Assembly (NCBI RefSeq): GCF_965230805.1
Contig: NZ_OZ246019.1
Coordinates: 2,170,001-2,234,000, forward strand
Length of the DNA stretch: 64,000 nucleotides
From: Marinifilum sp965230805
GTDB lineage: Bacteria; Bacteroidota; Bacteroidia; Bacteroidales; Marinifilaceae
Direction of reading: 5' to 3'
Part shown: piece by piece, positions 8,884 through 17,445 of the stretch
How positions within the stretch are numbered: the stretch's first letter is position 1
How the letters are laid out: each line of letters opens with the position of its first letter
Position numbers and translations under genes: made by a program
The notes under the pieces: generated by a model
The model's input: only the letters and a program-made list of their open reading frames with translations
Databases searched by the model: none
Told to the model about the DNA's origin: nothing

Positions 8884-10929
8884 TTAATTGTTGCTGTATT
8901 TACCGTCTTTCATATCTGTATAATCAGGATTATACAAACAATCCTGAACAGTCCACTTGTCTGCTGTTAACGACCCGATCACATTTTTTAAGCCTGAAAA
9001 ATCTTTTAATTTTCCGGCAAATTTTATTTCTACGCTGCCTGCATTGCTTAATGCTGAGAAAGCATCCATGTTTTCAATAATACTTCTGGATGCTTGCCAT
9101 TTGTTGTTTCCACCAAAGAAATTTAATTGTCCGTTAATATTTGTTAGTTTGGGTAATTTGATATCTGTTAAAAGCGTACACCCTTTAATGGAGAAGTTGT
9201 TACCTACGGTTGTTAAGTCAGGAGCTGACAAACTTGTAAGATTTTGAAGACTGATAATTTCAAGATCTTCATCAATTTCTTCTAAGCTTAAGAGGTTTAC
9301 CAATTCAAATTTGTTTGTATTGTTGATGTATAATTTATTGATCTTTTTAATTCCATCAATTTTTATCGTTTTCGCATAACATGATCTGATATCCAGAACA
9401 CCTTTAATCTCTTCAAGATCTTTAAGTGTTGGGAAATCATAAGTTTTTCTGCGGAAATCAATGTTTACGTCTCCACTTAATACCGGAGGTGTTTTAAACA
9501 CGCTTAGTTTACTACATTCCACAAGCTTTAAGTTACTCAGGTTTGTTATGTTAGGATTTTCGAAACTTGAAAGGCTTTTGGTTCCTAACAGCGCTATGCT
9601 GTTGCAAGTATTTAAATTCGGTAACGAAATACTTTCCAAAAACGGAGTAGATTCGATTGACAGTTCTCCTTTAATACAATTTAATTCTGGAAATTCAAGT
9701 TTTATTGAAGAAGCAAAACGAATGGTAAAATCTTCCTCGATTGTGCGCAAGGCCGGCAAGTTGATGCTTGTCAGGTTTAAACTAAATATGTTTAAACTTG
9801 AAATGTAAACAGAAGAAGCGGAATCTAGCTTTCGAGCGTAAAACTCAGTCATTCCGTCATTGTTTTTAATGTTTAGGAGATTGCCTACTGAAGTAAGTTC
9901 AGGCAAATCGATTTTCGGTATTGATCTGATATACTGCAATTGCAAATCGCCACCTGTCTTTTTTAGCTTGGATAAATTCAACTCTTTCACTTCCCAGAAG
10001 TTCTCAATCCACAGCTTTCCTCCTACATGGTTTAGTTCAGGCAGCTTGATTGCTCTAAGAGATGTATTTGAATTGATCTCTTGGTAGTTTTTATTGCGAA
10101 CTGCTTTCAAACTAAAATCGGCTGTACATTCCTCTAAAGAAGAGAAGTTTATGCTTTTTAGTTCTTTTGAGTTGATATAGATCTCGTTAGCTTTGTTCAG
10201 TTTTGGAAAGGACAAAGATTGAATGCTATCAGAATTAATTATCAATTGATTTACCTGTTCTAAGTTGTAAAATTCCAAATCGGATACTTTAATTGCATTA
10301 GCTTGCTCTTTAATTGAACCTAAGTAGATGCCGCCTGCATAGTTGATATTGCTTAATCCTCCAAAATTAGCGGATGTAGCCGAACTGTTTATTACAATGT
10401 TTAAATCAACAGTAGTAAGCTCGCTAAGGGGCGTAAGGTCTTTAATGGTATCAAACTCAACAGAAGGAGTGGTTGTGTGGCCAATAATCAAGTTACCATT
10501 GATTTTAGTGATCCCTTTTTTGGCAAACTCTACCAGATCGGCTTGGGTTAATAAAACCACATTATCAGGATCAACCACATCAGTTCTGTGTACAGTATAC
10601 TTGTAACTTGCAAATTCATTGTTCCAGGCATTTACTCTAAAGATTTGTTCTTCGTTCCAGTTGTTTACGGTTTTAGGATCTGGTTGAAGACTAGCATTTT
10701 CACTTAGAGTGTAATCAGCATTGGCTGCAGATAAGTTAATATTTTGCGGTACAGTGATGATGATTTCATCTTTGGCTATTGAAGCCGGATATTTTACACC
10801 ATCTACGGTTAATGCAAAAGAAATGACATGAGCATTATCTCCTTTAAATGGATTATCTTCATCAGAGCAGCCTAAGAGTAGGGTGGTTGTTAAGAAGATT
10901 AATAAAAATCTATTTATAATTGTTTTCAT
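8884..10929 (-). CDS. Leucine-rich-repeat surface lipoprotein (paralogue 1)
   Basis: 681 residues from the ATG at 10929-10927, giving MKTIINRFLLIFLTTTLLLGC with a lipobox at the end. The open frame extends 29 codons further upstream to 11016, but that part is the dispersed hairpin repeat read in frame, so the shorter start is preferred. Domain order equals the neighbouring paralogue: a beta-sandwich-like region with QPDPKTVNNWNEE near residue 95, then irregular leucine-rich repeats to the end (IDLPELTSVGNLLNI, SISLPNLNT). Probably exported and surface-anchored. The gene begins exactly where hairpin-repeat copy 2 ends, so its expression control may differ from the riboswitch-led genes upstream. 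Confidence 0.87.
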   Translation of the reverse strand: MKTIINRFLLIFLTTTLLLGCSDEDNPFKGDNAHVISFALTVDGVKYPASIAKDEIIITVPQNINLSAANADYTLSENASLQPDPKTVNNWNEEQIFRVNAWNNEFASYKYTVHRTDVVDPDNVVLLTQADLVEFAKKGITKINGNLIIGHTTTPSVEFDTIKDLTPLSELTTVDLNIVINSSATSANFGGLSNINYAGGIYLGSIKEQANAIKVSDLEFYNLEQVNQLIINSDSIQSLSFPKLNKANEIYINSKELKSINFSSLEECTADFSLKAVRNKNYQEINSNTSLRAIKLPELNHVGGKLWIENFWEVKELNLSKLKKTGGDLQLQYIRSIPKIDLPELTSVGNLLNIKNNDGMTEFYARKLDSASSVYISSLNIFSLNLTSINLPALRTIEEDFTIRFASSIKLEFPELNCIKGELSIESTPFLESISLPNLNTCNSIALLGTKSLSSFENPNITNLSNLKLVECSKLSVFKTPPVLSGDVNIDFRRKTYDFPTLKDLEEIKGVLDIRSCYAKTIKIDGIKKINKLYINNTNKFELVNLLSLEEIDEDLEIISLQNLTSLSAPDLTTVGNNFSIKGCTLLTDIKLPKLTNINGQLNFFGGNNKWQASRSIIENMDAFSALSNAGSVEIKFAGKLKDFSGLKNVIGSLTADKWTVQDCLYNPDYTDMKDGKYSNN

Positions 10930-11030
10930 CTGTTTTATAATTTCTCTTGATTTGACAGATGGAAGCTGCAAGATCAAAATAATCATTATCGTGTGTGCAA
11001 TAATTGTTTTAATCATGCTCGTTTCATCTG
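10930..11030 (-). repeat. Dispersed hairpin leader repeat, copy 2
   Basis: On the minus strand: CAGATGAAACGAGCATGATT, stem arms GATTAAAACAATTATT and AATGATTATTTTGATC around a CACACACG loop, then CTTGCAGCTTCCATCTG, about 25 A-rich bases and AAACAG directly before the lipoprotein ATG at 10929. In this copy the ATG at 11016 stays open through the whole repeat into the gene. Confidence 0.88.
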
Positions 11031-11157
11031 TTTTAAATTTTACATTGTCAGCTGGTCTCGAAGGTTTTCAAGAATTGGATGTATTTCAGTATTTATTAAA
11101 ATCTATCATTTGAATGCTTCGTTGTAAACCAGTACAGGTCGGTTTATGGATTTGTTT

Positions 11158-12873
11158 TTACTTAATCAGGTTAAAATCTATAAAACCAAATACTTCTGTA
11201 GAATTTTCACCAAGCCAACCAGCCTTAATGTTTAAACCTCCAACAACTTTAACAAAATCGATATATTCTAAATTTGCGGGTGAACCATCGTATTTAATGG
11301 CATTGCTAATCTTAAAGTGATTGCCATTTGCTGCAGCACTGTAATTAATATCATCAGTTAATCTGTCAATAGAGCTAAAATTATCTACATATCCCCACTC
11401 AAACTCTTCGTTGTGCCAGTATCCCGGAGAAGTTTCTTTGGTTCTTGATTTAAGACGAGTACCTCTTAACGTATAGGTGTCAGCTTCAACCCAAAGAGGA
11501 TAGTAATAATCTTGATTGTGCCAAGCGCCCAGGTAATCGATGCATCCGGACATTCCTTGATTGTCGGTCCATTGCACTGGTAATCCTGGGTTTTTTGGTC
11601 TGTAATAGGTTACTGCATAGTCTTTAATCGTTGTACTGTTTTCTGTATCAGATCCTTTCAATTCATACCAAGTGTCGTTTGGTAGTCCATCACCATTCTC
11701 ATCCTGCATTACCCATACAATTCCAGGCTCAGAAGATCCTTTGAATGAATTTCCTTTGATTTGGATATTGTAGTCCCCGTCGTTTTCAATACTGTGATCG
11801 AAACCTACAACAATGCTACCTCCAAATCCGCCTAACGAAACATATGCATTTTTTTCTAATCGATCCTCAGCATATTGTGCAGCTTCTTCATTTGTATACA
11901 CAGTATAATGTTCGTTTACAAACTGTCCGGGAGCTGGTAAAAAGCTATATACTTGGTTCCAATTTTTGGAATTTGCCGAAGAAGCTTTTCGTTTATAAGT
12001 TCCTTCAGGAGCACAAACATTAACGATAAGGTTTTGCGTAACTTGTGCATAGTCGTTTTTCATGCTAACAGAAACGGAGTGTTTACCTTGTTCGCTGCTA
12101 GAGAAAGCGTACCATTCCTGATCACCTTTTTGTTTTTCTTCACCATCCACGGTCCAAATAAACTCACCACCTAGAGCATTGCTAATATCATAAGCCATTA
12201 GCCTGATAGTTCTGCCAGATGACATATTGTATTCAGTTTGATCGAATACCCAGGAGAAAGGCAAATCTTCAGCATTGCATACCTTAATTGGAATACTTAG
12301 CTGATCAGATCCATCCTCATTGGTAGCCTTAATGGTTAGTTTAAATTCACCAAGCTCAGTTGAAGAAAATGAATAATCTTTGCTAGTTGCCTTTTCTTGT
12401 CCATCAATTGTCCATGAATAAGTTGATTGATCACCATTTTCGACATTCGGTTTTAAATCTAAATTAGATCCTTTTACAATGGTGAAACCATTTTTAGGAA
12501 TGTTGATAGAAATCTGTGGTAAAACAAGATCCACTACAGCAATTTTCATTTCCAGGAATGCTGATCCCACACTGTTCACCACATCCAGTGTTAAGAACTT
12601 ATCTCCAAGCTCTTCGGCTTCGTATTCAAGAGTTGGAGAAGTACTCACAATTTTTCCGTCAATTTTCCATGCAAATACCGCATCTTCAGCAAATTTGTAG
12701 AAAGGTGAAATGTTTAAGGTTTTCCCTATTTTAACCTTAAAGCTTACACTATCTCCCTCCAATCCAATGGTAGGAGCTAATATTTCCACATCGTCATCAT
12801 CACTACATGAGTGCAAACAAAGTACCATGCCACATAGTAGCAATAGCACGCCCTTTAGAATTGTTGTTTTCAT
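11158..12873 (-). CDS. PKD-domain surface lipoprotein of the B12 uptake cluster
   Basis: 571 residues, lipobox CLHSC followed by SDDDD, an acidic run typical of lipoproteins exported to the Bacteroidota cell surface. Three Ig/PKD-like domains follow (about residues 30-110, 115-195, 205-285; motifs FAWKIDGK, YSWTIDGQ, FIWTVDGE). The C-terminal ~280 residues form another extracellular domain with Asp/Asn/Gly-rich turns (MQDENGDGLPNDTWYEL) that may bind calcium. Proteins of this build are often encoded beside BtuG-like propellers in Bacteroidota. It is the third gene after the cobalamin riboswitch, 11 bases from its upstream neighbour. A role in B12 or corrinoid capture is inferred from position. 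Confidence 0.82.
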   Translation of the reverse strand: MKTTILKGVLLLLCGMVLCLHSCSDDDDVEILAPTIGLEGDSVSFKVKIGKTLNISPFYKFAEDAVFAWKIDGKIVSTSPTLEYEAEELGDKFLTLDVVNSVGSAFLEMKIAVVDLVLPQISINIPKNGFTIVKGSNLDLKPNVENGDQSTYSWTIDGQEKATSKDYSFSSTELGEFKLTIKATNEDGSDQLSIPIKVCNAEDLPFSWVFDQTEYNMSSGRTIRLMAYDISNALGGEFIWTVDGEEKQKGDQEWYAFSSSEQGKHSVSVSMKNDYAQVTQNLIVNVCAPEGTYKRKASSANSKNWNQVYSFLPAPGQFVNEHYTVYTNEEAAQYAEDRLEKNAYVSLGGFGGSIVVGFDHSIENDGDYNIQIKGNSFKGSSEPGIVWVMQDENGDGLPNDTWYELKGSDTENSTTIKDYAVTYYRPKNPGLPVQWTDNQGMSGCIDYLGAWHNQDYYYPLWVEADTYTLRGTRLKSRTKETSPGYWHNEEFEWGYVDNFSSIDRLTDDINYSAAANGNHFKISNAIKYDGSPANLEYIDFVKVVGGLNIKAGWLGENSTEVFGFIDFNLIK

Positions 12874-12884
12874 TATTTAAAAAT

Positions 12885-14048
12885 TTAGTTGTTTATTACT
12901 GCTTTATGGGTGAATACCATGTGAGCAGGAATATCGCCGGTGGTTACAGACCATTTTCTAATTCCGTCACTGGTAAAACAGTGGAGTGTTCCTGGTGTCA
13001 CATAGTCTTTGGCATCTGTAACGAAGAATTCACCACTTTCAGGATTCACCATAAGGCCATATGGTATTTTAATTTTTTTGTCGGTTCCGTCTTTAATAAA
13101 GTTTCGTGTGACAACACGTTTGCTTTTAACATTCATAATGGCATAAGTTATGGTATTGCTGTTTGTTAGGTAGCTCCACTCTGTGCTGTAAATGTAAAGG
13201 GAATCACCACAGAGAGTCATGTTGCTATTGGGTAACAAATCGAATTTATCAGTAACGATATCCGTATGCGAATCGATTACAAAGGTTTTTGAAGGAGTAT
13301 CGTAATAGTCACCGCGTGATGACACCCAGATGTTGCCATACTTGTCGAGTTCCAATCGGTGTAGGTTAATGCCAACCTCAATTTTCTTGATCTCCTTAAA
13401 GCTATCTAAATCAATTACTGAAACTGTGCTGTCGTAGTTGGGAACCCTGTAGCCGCCAGAATTGGCTACGTACAGTTTATTACCAACAATTACCATTTCG
13501 TCTGGTTGATATCCCACCACGCAGGTATCAAGAACCGTTAGGTTGGTAGTATCCATTTTGGCAACATACCCAAGACGAGCATTGGGATCAATTTTTACAG
13601 GGCCGGCATAAGAGCTAACATAGGCATATTTACCTTTAAAAGTGATATAACGACAATTGGGAATGGATACAGCTTTGATATGCTTCACGCTACGTACATC
13701 CATTACCTCAACAAAATGCGAACAGTTGATAATGGCGTATAACTTGTCTCCATAAATTTGAATGTCGTTGCCTACATCACCAAGTTCTCTTGCTACACCT
13801 GGATTTCTATCCGCATATATATTTTTGTGGTATTTTCCGGTTTCATAATCGAAGTAATCCAATGTTGCTTTATTGCTCCCCATATTTCCTTCGTTTAAGA
13901 GGAAAAAGCCTTTTATGGGACCAGACTCTTCGGGTGTAGTGATTTCAGTTTCGGTTGGGCTAATTATCTCTTCGTCCTTTCGGCAGGATGCAAGAAATAC
14001 TGCCACCATTAGCAACAAAATAGAAAATTTTGTATAGGCTTTTCTCAT
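12885..14048 (-). CDS. btuG: YncE/BtuG-like beta-propeller lipoprotein (corrinoid capture)
   Basis: 387 residues, lipobox FLASC near residue 22. The rest is a repeating beta-propeller of the YncE type, with blades such as YVSSYAGPVKIDPNARLG, LYVANSGGYRVPNYDSTVSV and IWVSSRGDYYDTPSKTFV. In Bacteroides, BtuG proteins of this fold sit on the outer face of BtuB and bind cobalamin very tightly. The gene overlaps btuB by four bases (ATGA), implying translational coupling, and a cobalamin riboswitch precedes the pair. BtuG function is therefore well supported by context, though the symbol is by analogy. Confidence 0.83.
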   Translation of the reverse strand: MRKAYTKFSILLLMVAVFLASCRKDEEIISPTETEITTPEESGPIKGFFLLNEGNMGSNKATLDYFDYETGKYHKNIYADRNPGVARELGDVGNDIQIYGDKLYAIINCSHFVEVMDVRSVKHIKAVSIPNCRYITFKGKYAYVSSYAGPVKIDPNARLGYVAKMDTTNLTVLDTCVVGYQPDEMVIVGNKLYVANSGGYRVPNYDSTVSVIDLDSFKEIKKIEVGINLHRLELDKYGNIWVSSRGDYYDTPSKTFVIDSHTDIVTDKFDLLPNSNMTLCGDSLYIYSTEWSYLTNSNTITYAIMNVKSKRVVTRNFIKDGTDKKIKIPYGLMVNPESGEFFVTDAKDYVTPGTLHCFTSDGIRKWSVTTGDIPAHMVFTHKAVINN

Positions 14049-16060
14049 AAGATAAGATTGAATTTAAGTTTGACATTGGTTCCTGGCATTGGATAACACT
14101 GAACCACCTCATATTGTTGGTCTAGTAAATTGTTTACTTCTCCGGTTAATCGTAAAGAATATTTACTGAATTGGATCTCTTTAGAAATGGACAGATCATG
14201 AGTGTACCATGGCTGAGCATAATTTTCTTTTATATTTGCAACAGCTTCATATCTTTCACCTGTATAGATGAAGCTATAGTTTAGCCCCCAACCTTTATGA
14301 CTAATGTTAGAAACTACCGATCCACTGTGCCAAGGGATGTAAGGAATTTGCCCACCGTACCACTCACTGCTTCTATCTGTAAAGTCTTGTGCTTTTTGAT
14401 AGGTATAATTTAATAGTGTATTTATAGAAACATCTCTGAACTTGAACATTGTAGAAATAGAAGCATCAATGCCCCTAATTTCAACTTCTCCCAGATTAAT
14501 CATTGTCCATCTAAATTGATTTGAGGTGGGCATGGCAATGATTTTATCTTCTACCTCGTTGTAGTAGGCATCTACTTTAAGTTTAATGCTTTTTATCAAT
14601 CCTGATTCGAATAACTTATGATAGGTTGCTCCAATGTTATACTGTGTGGTAAATTCCGGATTCAGATTTTTATTCCCGATAAAAGTGTAGTACAAATCAT
14701 TAAATGTGGGCAATCTGAAAACTCGTTTGTAAAAAGCTCGAATATGAAAATTGTTTTCAGAGAAAGGTTGATAGGAGAATACTAGCGTTGGAGTAAATTC
14801 ACTCATGTTTTTCGCTTTTCCCCCCTCAACTTTTGTTGAATTTATAACCCTTGTATGTAGTAAACTTCCTTGAACTTTTAATCTTGTAAAACAGATAGAA
14901 CTGGCCAGAGCATTCAAGTAGGTATATCTTTCAGGGTAGACAAAATTGATTAAATCGGCATCAAGGGTATTGTATTGTATATCGCTTGCCAGAGAAACAC
15001 TCCACAAATCATTTACACTGTAGAGTTGAGCAGCAGAGAAATATGCTTCTTGTTGTTTGTAGTGATTATTCACATACATGGTAGAAACATCTAATCTGGG
15101 ATCTGACAAATAGTGCATATAGTCATAAGCATATTTGGCATTCAACAATAGGCTGTAATTGGTTGTCAGCTTTTTCTTAAAGGATCCCTGAATAAAAAAA
15201 TTATTGTCCCACTGTCTGTCCTGATGTCTGAATTTACCAGGTTCTTCTCTGACGGAAGCACCTGGATATCCGCGTTCTGAATCATATAGATACAGTTTTG
15301 TTTTCCAGTTTCCACTCTTAATTTTACCGAATAAACTTCCTTCAACACGTATCATTTTAACATCGCCGTTTTTTCTGGTTTCAGTGGTTTTGTATCCATC
15401 TTTTTTTGCATAGGTAAATTTGTATTTTCCGGATGTATACATATATTCAGTGTTGAAAGAACAGCTTATTTTATCATTGAGTTTGTGTTCCCACAACACA
15501 CTCGGGTTATACAAGTCAAAAGATCCGGTTTTGAATCCTACGTTTAGATGATTTGTTTTCGAATCCTTAAAGATCGGAGTCTTGGTTCTTAAGAATAAAG
15601 CACTTGCTGAAGCATAGTTTTTCGCAGGCTGGAAAAGAGCACTTTTCTGTCCATTGTAAATGGAGATTGCTTCCATATTATCTAAAGAGAACCTGCCAAG
15701 ATCGACAATGCCATTTTGAGCATTCCCAATTTGAATGCCATCATAAAAAACACCAACATGATGACTTCCCATACTCCTAACATTAACGGTTTTCAATCCA
15801 CCAATACCACCATAGTCCTTTATTTGAATACCGGAAAAATATCTGATAGCATCTGCAACAGAGTGAGCATTAAGACTTTTAAGCTTCTTGCCTGATAAAA
15901 CTTGAACAGGAATAATTTCATTCTGAACTTTGTCTCGGACAACATTAACTTCATGAAGATTGTATACTTTGCTTGTATCTACTTTCGTTTGCGAAGTGGC
16001 TGTATGACTGAGCTTAAGAATAAAGATTGCAATCAAACTAATTTTTAGGAATTTGTTCAT
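14045..16060 (-). CDS. btuB: TonB-dependent outer-membrane receptor for cobalamin (BtuB-like)
   Basis: 671 residues with a cleavable signal peptide (ending near SHTATSQ), a TonB-box-like segment (VYNLHEVNVV), a plug domain (ADAIRYFSGIQIKDYGGIGG, then TVNVRSMGSHHVGVFYDG) and a beta-barrel ending in LKFNLIL, with the terminal hydrophobic position expected of barrels. Length is close to BtuB-type receptors and shorter than SusC. It is the first gene downstream of a cobalamin riboswitch and overlaps the BtuG-like gene. It should import cobalamin or related corrinoids across the outer membrane using TonB energy. Confidence 0.9.
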   Translation of the reverse strand: MNKFLKISLIAIFILKLSHTATSQTKVDTSKVYNLHEVNVVRDKVQNEIIPVQVLSGKKLKSLNAHSVADAIRYFSGIQIKDYGGIGGLKTVNVRSMGSHHVGVFYDGIQIGNAQNGIVDLGRFSLDNMEAISIYNGQKSALFQPAKNYASASALFLRTKTPIFKDSKTNHLNVGFKTGSFDLYNPSVLWEHKLNDKISCSFNTEYMYTSGKYKFTYAKKDGYKTTETRKNGDVKMIRVEGSLFGKIKSGNWKTKLYLYDSERGYPGASVREEPGKFRHQDRQWDNNFFIQGSFKKKLTTNYSLLLNAKYAYDYMHYLSDPRLDVSTMYVNNHYKQQEAYFSAAQLYSVNDLWSVSLASDIQYNTLDADLINFVYPERYTYLNALASSICFTRLKVQGSLLHTRVINSTKVEGGKAKNMSEFTPTLVFSYQPFSENNFHIRAFYKRVFRLPTFNDLYYTFIGNKNLNPEFTTQYNIGATYHKLFESGLIKSIKLKVDAYYNEVEDKIIAMPTSNQFRWTMINLGEVEIRGIDASISTMFKFRDVSINTLLNYTYQKAQDFTDRSSEWYGGQIPYIPWHSGSVVSNISHKGWGLNYSFIYTGERYEAVANIKENYAQPWYTHDLSISKEIQFSKYSLRLTGEVNNLLDQQYEVVQCYPMPGTNVKLKFNLIL

Positions 16061-16416
16061 GGTTTTATTTAAAAGAGATAGAGCGAATCTTTAGTTTAAC
16101 GATTAGGCTTGTGTTGTTTAAGCCTTTAGGAATGAGGTTGTTTGCTTCATTTTTAGAATGATATGTTTGAATACATGTTCTGCCTATTATCGATAGATGA
16201 ACTGTAGGAAAGGATTTTAGCATTAATCCTATGCTTGAATTGCTTGCTTGTTTTGTATACATGCCTGTTCTTTACAAATCATAATCATCTTAAATAAATT
16301 ATAGATTTTACAGATAACAGTCATGTTTTCTAACGCATGTATGAAAAGCCAGTGAAAACCTGATATTATAGTTGATTATCGTCCATATCCCCGTAGACTG
16401 CAAAATCTATTGTCAA

Positions 16417-16599
16417 CAAAGGCAGGTCTTCTGACTTATTCCATACTTAAAAGCCTTCCCGGTTGAATTAACCAGTGGCGTAGGATATTAAGTAATTTTT
16501 CCCTAAGGAATGGAACTTACAGCAGCGGGAACTGTTGCCGAATCTCACGGCATTCCCTTTTAATTTTACACTTTTAGCGGTAAAAGTGAAAAACCTTTG
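16417..16599 (-). promoter_or_regulatory. Cobalamin (AdoCbl-class) riboswitch
   Basis: On the minus strand the closing stem CAAAGG/CCTTTG brackets the hallmark elements: GGGAATGCCGTGAGATTCGGC, the segment CCCGCTGCTGTAAG, and the B12 box GCCACTGG (plus 16472-16479), ending GAAGACCTGCC. It sits about 350 bases upstream of the BtuB-like start, in the same orientation. Cobalamin binding would be expected to repress the import genes. Confidence 0.95.
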
Positions 16600-16713
16600 T
16601 GGTGGCAAAAGTATTTATTATTAAATCAAATCCAAAGGAAATTTATCAAATATCTGTGGGTATTGTTTTATAACATCAGACTAAAAATTCTGATACCAGT
16701 TTCATTTTTAGAA

Positions 16714-17370
16714 TCATACCCTGACATTTACAGCTTGGTGACAGTCAGAGCATGACTTGGGGGATGGTTCTTCTTTTTGTGTTTGATGCTCTCACTGGAG
16801 TGAGGGTATCAATGGTTTACTGCGGGGAACCAGGTTTCGAAGATGTAAGACAGAATGCAGGTGGTGTTTTCGAGTCATATCCTGACATTTACAGCTTGGT
16901 GATAGTCAGAGCATAACTTGGGGCATGGTGTTTTTTTGTGGTTGATATTTCCTGGAGATTGGCGCGGTTAGCAGGTGGTGTTTTCGAGTCATACCCTGAC
17001 ATTAACAGCTTGGTGATAGTCATAGCATGACTAGTGGGATGGTTCTTCTTTTTGTGGTTGATGCTCTCACTGGAGTGAGGGTATCAATGGTTTACTGCGG
17101 GGAACCAGGTTTCGAAGATGTAAGATAGAAAGTAGGTTGTGTTTTCGAGTCATAGCCTGACATTTACAGCTTGGTAATAGTCAGAGCATGACTTGTGGGA
17201 TGGTTCTTCTTTTTGTGGTTGATGCTCTCACTGGAGTGAGGGTATCAATGGTTTACTGCCGGGAACCAGGTTTCGAAGATGTAAGACAGAAAGCAGGTTG
17301 TGTTTTTCGAGTCATAGCCTGACATTTACCGCTTGATGACAGTCAGAGCATGACTTGTGGGATGGTAATA
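16714..17370 (+). repeat. Tandem array of ~160-bp hairpin repeats (about 4.4 units)
   Basis: Units begin near 16714, 16875, 16990, 17149 and 17311 with TCATAxCCTGACATTTACAG, CTTGGTGAYAGTCAGAGCATGA, then a TTCTTCTTTTTGTG tract, a CTCACTGGAGTGAG hairpin and GGAACCAGGTTTCGAAG. The second unit is shorter (~115 bp) and carries a variant middle (GGAGATTGGCGCGG) also seen in the lone copy at 6511. The first element can fold as an imperfect TCATxCxCTGAC/GTCAGAGCATGA hairpin. No ORF is conserved. Confidence 0.9.
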
Positions 17371-17384
17371 ATTGATATTGAATT

Positions 17385-17417
17385 CAAAAAAAAGACCCAT
17401 CAGAAACTGACAGGTCT
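17385..17417 (-). terminator. Rho-independent terminator of the aminomutase gene
   Basis: On the minus strand AGACCTGTCAG, loop TTT, CTGATGGGTCT (one mismatch) is followed by eight T. It lies 29 bases beyond the stop at 17446. Confidence 0.8.
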
Positions 17418-17445
17418 AGAACTTGAAATATAATATCTTGATGGT

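Noticed and set aside
10930..11016. 29-codon N-terminal extension of the LRR lipoprotein
   Set aside because: It is the hairpin repeat read in frame; the lipoprotein signal begins at the ATG at 10929.
16065..16262. 65-codon minus-strand frame between btuB and the riboswitch
   Set aside because: No start context, no family resemblance, and it lies in the leader between riboswitch and btuB.
16714..17370. CRISPR or tandem tRNA-like array
   Set aside because: Units of ~160 bp are nearly identical throughout with no variable spacers, and no cloverleaf fits.
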